Shown: piece by piece, positions 59,308 through 64,000 of the stretch
How the letters are laid out: the number at the start of each line of letters is the position of its first letter
Position numbering within the stretch: the first letter of the stretch is position 1
Assembly: GCF_000439085.1 (NCBI RefSeq)
Contig: NZ_AUUA01000001.1
Span: forward strand, 434,001-498,000
Reading direction: 5' to 3'
Origin: Leminorella grimontii ATCC 33999 = DSM 5078
Lineage (GTDB): Bacteria > Pseudomonadota > Gammaproteobacteria > Enterobacterales > Enterobacteriaceae
DNA length: 64,000 nt
Translations under genes and position numbers: made by a program
The notes under the pieces: generated by a model
What the model saw: only the letters and a program-made list of their open reading frames with translations
The model's database searches: none
What the model was told of the DNA's origin: nothing

Positions 59308-60049
59308 TCTCTCAATTGACCGCAGGCTTACTGGTGTTAACGTAACGGCTGCGCCCGGAAGGCTGGTGCATATCATTGGCCCTAACGGCGCAGGGAAAAG
59401 CACCCTGTTGGCCGCCGCTGCGGGGTTATTGCCCCATCGCGGCGATGTCCTGCTCTGCGGCGAAAACGTCGCTAAGCTTTCGGCCCGCGAACTGGCGCGC
59501 AGGCGGGCCTATTTAGCGCAGCAGCAGGACAGCAGGGCGATGATGCGGGTCTTCCAGTATCTTGAGCTGCATCTACCGGAAGGCGCTGAGGCCGAGCATA
59601 TAGAAAGCGTTACGGCATGGCTTGCCGAGCGTCTGGAGCTCAGCGATAAACTCGACAGGCTGCTGACCCGCCTTTCCGGCGGTGAGTGGCAGCGCGTGCG
59701 CCTGGCGGCCGTTTTTTTACAGGTTTGGCCCGGCCTGAATCCCGATGGTCGACTTTTGCTTTTGGATGAGCCAATGAGCAGCCTCGACGTTGCTCAGCAG
59801 GATGCACTGGACAGGCTTCTACGCCAGTTTTGCCAGAGCGGAGGAACGGCCATCGTCAGCGTTCATCATCTAAACCACGCCCTAAGCCATGCTGATGACG
59901 TCTGGTTGTTAAACGAAGGCCGCCTCATCGCGGAAGGCGCACCTTCCGAGGTTATGATGCCTGAGCGCCTGTCGTCAGTATTTGGCATTGGGTTTGAACT
60001 GCTGGAAGCGGGTAAACAGAAGTGGTTAAAGACGCAACCGCTACTTTAA
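59291..60049 (+). CDS. btuD: Vitamin B12 ABC transporter ATPase BtuD
   Basis: A 252-residue ABC ATPase with Walker [11 protein letters not shown]-loop AYLAQQQD, signature [12 protein letters not shown], Walker [13 protein letters not shown] and switch His in SVHHLNHAL. It pairs with two BtuC copies; the periplasmic BtuF is not in the window. Overlaps btuC by 17 nt. Confidence 0.94.
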   Translation: MLTLTNLSIDRRLTGVNVTAAPGRLVHIIGPNGAGKSTLLAAAAGLLPHRGDVLLCGENVAKLSARELARRRAYLAQQQDSRAMMRVFQYLELHLPEGAEAEHIESVTAWLAERLELSDKLDRLLTRLSGGEWQRVRLAAVFLQVWPGLNPDGRLLLLDEPMSSLDVAQQDALDRLLRQFCQSGGTAIVSVHHLNHALSHADDVWLLNEGRLIAEGAPSEVMMPERLSSVFGIGFELLEAGKQKWLKTQPLL

Positions 60050-60082
60050 GAAGATCTACACGGGCGTTAAACGCGAAGAATA

Positions 60083-60754
60083 TTACTTCACTGCCAGCGC
60101 ATAGCTTTCGTCAATTCGGCAAAAGATCTCTTCCAGAGGGACGGAATCATCAAGGCAAATAGTGACCCAGTGCTTTTTGTTCATATGAAACCCGGGAAAG
60201 TAGCGATTGTTATCTACGCGCCCGTTGACGTCTTCCGGCTTCATGCGTAAATCGATAATTTCAATGGGGTCGTCCCCGCTTAGCCCTAGCTTTCCTTTCT
60301 GTACCGTCAGCAGGGCTGCATACCACTTTGCGCTGTCCTGCCGCCTGAATATTGCGTTGTCAGGAAAACGGGGCCACAGAAACTCTAACTCATCCTGATA
60401 TTTTTCACGGATATACTTGATAATCCGTTTTGCGCCTTCGCTTTTAAATACGTCGGGCTCAAAACAGGCATTGGCTATCGCCACGAGGACTTGGTCATGT
60501 TCCTCCCGAACTCGACCGACGAAGGCTCCGGTAGCGCTGGAAATACGATGAAGAACGTAGCTTTCACCCGTCGAGGTATCTACCAGCTCCGTCGATACGA
60601 GCCCCTCTTTTGTGACGGTAACCGTCATGTCAAACTGACCGTCAATCAGATGGGTGGAATAGGTATAGCCGTTCTTATTCTTGACGAATCCGAAGGGCGG
60701 CAACCGTGCTGCGTTGAGCTTACGCCTTTTAAACAGCGCGTCGATATCCGTCAT
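60083..60754 (-). CDS. MmcQ/YjbR family protein
   Basis: A 223-residue protein whose C-terminal half is a YjbR/CyaY-like domain: RRQDSAKWYAALLTVQKGKLG, IIDLRMKPEDV, then the diagnostic NRYFPGFHMNKKHWVTICLDD and an end of SYALAVK. The N-terminal ~100 residues (FGFVKNKNGYTYSTHLIDGQ, then RVREEHDQVLVAIANACF) are an extra domain not present in the 118-residue E. coli YjbR. DNA binding is annotated for the family without firm evidence of role. Confidence 0.78.
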   Translation of the reverse strand: MTDIDALFKRRKLNAARLPPFGFVKNKNGYTYSTHLIDGQFDMTVTVTKEGLVSTELVDTSTGESYVLHRISSATGAFVGRVREEHDQVLVAIANACFEPDVFKSEGAKRIIKYIREKYQDELEFLWPRFPDNAIFRRQDSAKWYAALLTVQKGKLGLSGDDPIEIIDLRMKPEDVNGRVDNNRYFPGFHMNKKHWVTICLDDSVPLEEIFCRIDESYALAVK

Positions 60755-60887
60755 GGCGCTAACCTTTTATCGAGCGTAGGTAATTATGAAGTATGCTTCA
60801 ACGGCGGTAAAAAACAAAGCGGATTAGTTCTCTAAACGAATTTGGATATGCATTGAATTGATTTAGAGAGATTGAAGAGAAAGTAAA

Positions 60888-60963
60888 TGGTGCCGGTAAT
60901 AGGAGTCGAACCTACGACCTTCGCATTACGAATGCGCTGCTCTACCAACTGAGCTATACCGGC
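60888..60963 (-). tRNA. tRNA-Thr (anticodon CGU)
   Basis: Read on the minus strand, a complete 76-nt cloverleaf: acceptor GCCGGTA/TACCGGC, D-arm GCTCAGTTGGTAGAGC, anticodon loop TTCGTAA (anticodon CGT), T-arm GTAGGTTCGACTCCTAT and encoded CCA. It differs from E. coli thrW mainly in one acceptor pair. Confidence 0.97.
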
Positions 60964-60996
60964 TTAGGGATCTGCGGTGTCTTGCGACAGGTGCAT

Positions 60997-61025
60997 AACA
61001 TAGTGAAATTCTGACAGAGCGTCAA
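60997..61025 (-). promoter_or_regulatory. Promoter of tRNA-Thr
   Basis: On the minus strand TTGACG (61025-61020) and TATGTT (61002-60997) are 17 bp apart, predicting a start about 25-30 nt before the mature tRNA. Confidence 0.6.
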
Positions 61026-61141
61026 GCGATTCTAAGGCTCGGAATTATCTCTTGGTTATTTAAGCATCATTACGAGGAAGAGGGCTGACAGAGCGGAATG
61101 CTTTTTAACGGCATACCGCATCCGTCAGCGTAATAACGGCG

Positions 61142-62002
61142 CTATTTTTCTCCGTTAGCTGTCGGCGATTGTTCCTGCTGCTCCGCCTTTTTTACGGCCT
61201 CTTCACCATACATATTTATCATACGGGCTCTGACTATCGATTTTAGAAAAATATCGTTAAACGCGTCGGTCGTTTTCCAGACGCCGTCTTTTTGTATCAG
61301 GGGAAGATCGATATACAGCTTAAGGCTGGAGTTCCTTCCCAGTGCGTTCAATAAGTTATCGTAAAAGCCAACGATGAGCGGGCAAGTATAGCCGTCGGCT
61401 TGTTTTATGCATTCACCGTTCAGGGCTGTCCATTCAACGCTTTCCGACATGGTTTTTATCTTTTTAGGCATCGCGCGCGACGCGCCGTCCAGTTTTTTGA
61501 CGCTGGCCATCAATGCATCTTTAATTTTTTGTTCATCAATGGGAGAGGCCGATTTTTCACTCTTTTTACCATATGCGTGAGTAATATAGTCCTTATCTTT
61601 CATCTGGATCTGAAAGTCGTCGCCTTTCGGGCTGATGATATATCCGATATCGTAGTCGACGGTTTCTCTCTTTTGGCTCTCGTCCCTTAAGATAAACATC
61701 GCCGTTGCCGTGCAATAGCGCGTTCTTGTGGTGCTATCGTACGAGACCTCTGCCTGATTTTTTAACTTATAAAATATAGGCCTATTATCAGACGAAAGCG
61801 CTCTGCCGGGGTTTGAGATAGCGTCTTCTATATTGGCCCGCAAATACATCTTGGACAGCGTTTCATTTAGTGATGGTTTAGAACAGCTGGGCGGAGAGGA
61901 GGGCGTTGCAATATAAAATGCGATCCCCCCAACAATAACGGCCGCGAGAATAAAAAGAATAGGTTTATGAAAACGTTTAGTTTGAGCGTTTGAGTCCGTC
62001 AC
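61142..62002 (-). CDS. Membrane-anchored protein of unknown function
   Basis: A 286-residue protein with one N-terminal transmembrane helix (FHKPILFILAAVIVGGIAFYI, about residues 13-33) followed by a large extracytoplasmic domain with several Cys (CSKPSLNETL, RTRYCTATAMFIL, ECIKQADGYTCPLIVGFY). An end of EEAVKKAEQQEQ is charged. The Asp/Lys-rich centre and paired Cys suggest a secreted domain stabilised by disulfides. The GTG at 62002 with AAGGA upstream is preferred over an ATG at 62104 that lacks a ribosome binding site. Not recognised; beta-sheet lipoprotein-like resemblance is vague. No operon partner. Confidence 0.6.
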   Translation of the reverse strand: MTDSNAQTKRFHKPILFILAAVIVGGIAFYIATPSSPPSCSKPSLNETLSKMYLRANIEDAISNPGRALSSDNRPIFYKLKNQAEVSYDSTTRTRYCTATAMFILRDESQKRETVDYDIGYIISPKGDDFQIQMKDKDYITHAYGKKSEKSASPIDEQKIKDALMASVKKLDGASRAMPKKIKTMSESVEWTALNGECIKQADGYTCPLIVGFYDNLLNALGRNSSLKLYIDLPLIQKDGVWKTTDAFNDIFLKSIVRARMINMYGEEAVKKAEQQEQSPTANGEK

Positions 62003-62170
62003 GGTTGTCCTTTCCAATTGATGCAGATGCCTTCTTTTATTGGCTAAGTCTACACAATATTCAGAATAAACAAAGGGACGTATTTGAGCTATTCCAAAAA
62101 GCATTAAGGGATAGGAATAGCTTCCCGTCCCTTAAGATTGTCTATATTCGCTTTTACCTATGAAAAAAGC

Positions 62171-62248
62171 TTAAAAGAAGTGAGGCGTTGACAGCTCCAC
62201 AACGGTATCGGAAATACGTGCGAACGTTGACTTAATGAGCTTTGCCAT
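62171..62248 (-). CDS. Candidate 25-residue small protein
   Basis: On the minus strand ATG at 62248 is preceded by AAAGGAGGAATCATC, a near-ideal Shine-Dalgarno with good spacing. It reads MAKLIKSTFARISDTVVELS then TPHFF and stop. Residues 3-19 can form an amphipathic helix. The ORF is too short to judge by codon use alone, but the ribosome binding site is far better than expected by chance in an otherwise AT-rich intergenic stretch. Not recognised. It ends 66 nt before the gene at 62104/62002 on the same strand, so it might be the leader or first cistron of that transcript. Confidence 0.55.
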   Translation of the reverse strand: MAKLIKSTFARISDTVVELSTPHFF

Positions 62249-62452
62249 GATGATTCCTCCTTTTATGTAAGTGGGTTATCGGTATCTAATCTCTAAGTGT
62301 GATTTTAATCACATAAACGGATTCATCAAGCCTTCATAAAATAAAGTTTAAAGCTTAAAAAATGCTTTAAGTAAAGGCGGGTTTGCACTCGTACTCTTTA
62401 CTTTACAGGTAAATAACGCGGTCGTTTTGACCGTATTGTTCAGCGGTACGTT

Positions 62453-62578
62453 ATGACTATATGTCTGAACGCCGTTCTAAATCGCTGTGAATCGATTTCT
62501 TCATTAATTGACCTTACGCTTATCGTCGGCGTTATTTCGCTATTGTTTACGACGTTTTGTTATCAATATATGAGCTGA
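62453..62578 (+). CDS. Possible 41-residue single-span membrane protein
   Basis: ATG at 62453 opens MTICLNAVLNRCESISSLID followed by a hydrophobic segment (LTLIVGVISLLFTTFCYQYM) and stop after Ser. A likely transmembrane span supports it, but the only upstream Shine-Dalgarno match is weak (GCGG). Apart from this, the 500-nt region 62249-62748 is AT-rich with no gene or RNA I can name. Confidence 0.25.
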   Translation: MTICLNAVLNRCESISSLIDLTLIVGVISLLFTTFCYQYMS

Positions 62579-62748
62579 ATGGAAAATAGTGAAACACGTT
62601 AATGATTTTATTTGTTGATTATTACTCTCTGTTTTTCCCGTGAAGGTGCAACGCTTAATGTGTGTATTTTGCTTTAAGTTTTAGTTAAGATCTTTGCGTT
62701 AGACTCCATATCGAAGTCTGATGATATTGATATAAATAAGGGAGAATT

Positions 62749-63138
62749 ATGAATTTCAAAGTTATGGCGCTGGTCGCCTGTGCATTCGCTTTTTCTGTTT
62801 CCACCTCCGCGCTGGCGGCTGAGGGGCTGACCGGATGCGCCGCCAAGCAGCATGAGGTTGAACAGCAGATTGAACAGGCTAAAAAGTATAATAATGCTCA
62901 TCGGGTCGCTGGGTTGGAAAAGGCCCTGCAGGAAATTAAAGACGGCTGTAACGATGCCACGTTGAAAGCGCAGCGCGAGCAGGATATCGCCGAGAAAAAG
63001 GCGAAGGTAGCCGAGCGTAAACAGGAGCTGCAGGAAGCCCAGGCCGATGGTCGAAGCGATAAGGTCGCTAAAAAGCAAAAAAAGCTGGACGAAGCGCTTG
63101 AAGAGCTGAAAGAAGCACAAGCAGAGCTGCTTCGCTAA
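62749..63138 (+). CDS. DUF1090 (YqjC-like) periplasmic protein
   Basis: A 129-residue exported protein: Sec signal peptide MNFKVMALVACAFAFSVSTS ending ALA, mature start AEGLTGCAAKQHEVEQQI. The body is a long charged coiled coil (about 30-128; QEIKDGC, EKKAKVAERKQELQEAQ). Two Cys flank the first helix pair. This matches the DUF1090 family including E. coli YqjC, of unknown function. AGGGAGAATT precedes the ATG. Confidence 0.85.
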   Translation: MNFKVMALVACAFAFSVSTSALAAEGLTGCAAKQHEVEQQIEQAKKYNNAHRVAGLEKALQEIKDGCNDATLKAQREQDIAEKKAKVAERKQELQEAQADGRSDKVAKKQKKLDEALEELKEAQAELLR

Positions 63139-63161
63139 GCGAATACGCAATGCTCATCTCG

Positions 63162-63187
63162 GCCTCGCATTAGTGCGGGGCTTTTTT
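63162..63187 (+). terminator. Terminator after DUF1090 gene
   Basis: GCCTCGCA / TGCGGGGC with a TTAG loop and six Ts. Confidence 0.8.
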
Positions 63188-63653
63188 ATTTATCTTTTTC
63201 TGTCAGGCGGATATGGTCAACGTTCCAATGGTGGAGCAGCTCTCTGACAATCAACAGAGTAGCGGTAAATTCAGCGTCATAGGGAATTGCTTTTCTCAAT
63301 GCCGGGCTGCCGTTAACGATATCCGCAAGCTGGTTAAAAACGTCCTCAACCTGTTCAACGCTGACGTAGTTTTCCCGTGTGGAATTTATCGCGGTCAGGG
63401 TAGGGATGCGCCTGATAACCGCGCTGTCGGTCGTTAACGCTATCTCACCGGCCAGCTTTTTTCTTTCCGGCATAATAACGTCTTCAACGATTTCAATGCC
63501 AAGTTCCAGCTCAGCGGCCAGCGCAGGCTCATGCTGAAGCTGGAAATGAGAAAGCCGCTTGGCGCCTATCGGCATGCGAATTTCGCTGTCCGGCATTTTT
63601 ACTATCGTCTCTTCATCGTTAATGAGGAGTTTTCCTACCGCAATGTTACTCAT
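63186..63653 (-). CDS. Conserved hypothetical protein
   Basis: A 155-residue soluble protein that I do not recognise. It begins MSNIAVGKLLINDEETIVKM, contains a mixed alpha/beta region rich in Glu and Leu (LAAELELGIEIVEDVIMPE) and ends HHWNVDHIRLTEKDK. No signal peptide, membrane segment or catalytic motif is evident. It reads toward the DUF1090 terminator and lies about 55 nt from tqsA on the same strand, so it may be in the same transcript. Confidence 0.65.
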   Translation of the reverse strand: MSNIAVGKLLINDEETIVKMPDSEIRMPIGAKRLSHFQLQHEPALAAELELGIEIVEDVIMPERKKLAGEIALTTDSAVIRRIPTLTAINSTRENYVSVEQVEDVFNQLADIVNGSPALRKAIPYDAEFTATLLIVRELLHHWNVDHIRLTEKDK

Positions 63654-63708
63654 GCTACGTCCGTGAACGCGTATAGCGCCTAATGTGTGTTATTTATATA
63701 TTCTAATG

Positions 63709-64000
63709 TTAACGTTTCTTTTGATTAATGCCGAAATCAGAACCTTCATTTTGAGCGCTGTCAGGCAAGTCGCTTAAGAGTACGGCAATATTATGCCCAC
63801 CGTTGGTTTGTTCCAACGTTATCTTCAAGACGATAGTTAAGGGTACCGAAAGCAGCATGCCGACCGGCCCCAACAGCCAGCCCCAAAAGATGAGAGAGAG
63901 GAATACGACCAGCGTTGAAAGCCCTAAACCCCGGCCCATCACCCTTGGCTCAAGGATATTCCCCAATACCAGATTTACGGCGAGATAACCGCCCGTGACG
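63709..64000 (-). CDS. tqsA: AI-2 exporter TqsA, C-terminal part
   Basis: The C-terminal ~95 residues of an AI-2E-family transporter; the 5' part lies beyond the window edge. [40 protein letters not shown] and [16 protein letters not shown] follow E. coli TqsA almost residue by residue. TqsA affects export of autoinducer 2 and biofilm formation. The C-terminal tail is about 16 residues longer than in E. coli. Confidence 0.9.
   Translation of the reverse strand, partial: VTGGYLAVNLVLGNILEPRVMGRGLGLSTLVVFLSLIFWGWLLGPVGMLLSVPLTIVLKITLEQTNGGHNIAVLLSDLPDSAQNEGSDFGINQKKR

Noticed and set aside
60888..62104. tRNA-Thr as an integration site for a genomic island
   Set aside because: No integrase, no repeated 3' end of the tRNA and no mobility genes lie in the following 3 kb.

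Overview
The window is chromosomal DNA of an Enterobacterales bacterium outside the close Escherichia/Salmonella group. Gene blocks match E. coli K-12 in order and in protein detail: potABCD-pepT-roxA, rnm-yciO-rluB, yciK-sohB-yciN-topA-cysB, ribA-pgpB-lapAB-pyrF-yciH, msrC-proQ-prc-htpX, purR-ynhF, yniB-yniA, thrS-infC-rpmI-rplT-pheM-pheST-ihfA-btuCD and tqsA. The blocks are joined differently, however, and several E. coli neighbours are missing: the trp operon beside rnm, cobA/btuR, acnA and btuE. Genus cannot be fixed from the sequence; a Budviciaceae- or Yersiniaceae-like lineage is only a guess.

Layout. 1-4.5 kb: a YcxB-like membrane protein and a small catabolic unit (MFS carrier plus two RraA/HMG-aldolase-fold proteins) divergent from a LysR regulator. 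4.5-7 kb: an M20 N-carbamoyl-type amidohydrolase and the nucleoside hydrolase RihC. 7-13.7 kb: polyamine ABC transporter, tripeptidase T and ribosomal oxygenase RoxA. 14-17 kb: rnm, yciO, a DUF5071-like gene and rluB. 17.1-28.3 kb: an 11-kb metabolic insertion between rluB and yciK. 28.3-44.3 kb: a housekeeping block (topA, cysB, ribA, lapAB, pyrF, proQ, prc, htpX). 44.3-46.9 kb: arylsulfate sulfotransferase and an orphan lipoprotein. 47-51 kb: purR, ynhF, yniB, yniA. 51-60 kb: translation/IHF/B12 cluster. 60-64 kb: a YjbR-like gene, tRNA-Thr(CGU), unknown secreted or membrane proteins and the truncated tqsA.

The most interesting unit is the 17.4-25.0 kb operon. It encodes a stand-alone PRD protein, a Gly-rich SFCGS protein, DUF4312, two membrane proteins (DUF4311 and DUF4310), a DHOase/D-aminoacylase-like amidohydrolase, a PLP-dependent DgaE-like ammonia-lyase, a KDPG-aldolase-like protein and a multi-PRD regulator carrying an EIIA domain. 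It corresponds to the Enterococcus EF_0829-EF_0840 gene set, which to my knowledge has no assigned substrate or transport mechanism. The enzymes suggest deacylation, deamination/dehydration and aldol cleavage of an N-acylated amino-sugar acid. No canonical PTS EII genes are present although PTS-responsive domains are, so DUF4311/DUF4310 with the SFCGS and DUF4312 proteins may be an undescribed PTS-linked uptake system. A 20-bp palindrome upstream is a candidate operator. Downstream lies a DcuC-type carrier plus AbgA-like amidohydrolase behind a well-formed class II FNR promoter.

Other points of note are two orphan microcin-like precursors sharing a double-glycine leader (30.7 and 50.5 kb), a 25-residue ORF with a near-ideal ribosome binding site (62.2 kb), a MITE-like repeat upstream of sohB, an RraA-like paralogue lacking the first Asp of the aldolase motif, and an AssT sulfotransferase without DsbL/DsbI beside it.
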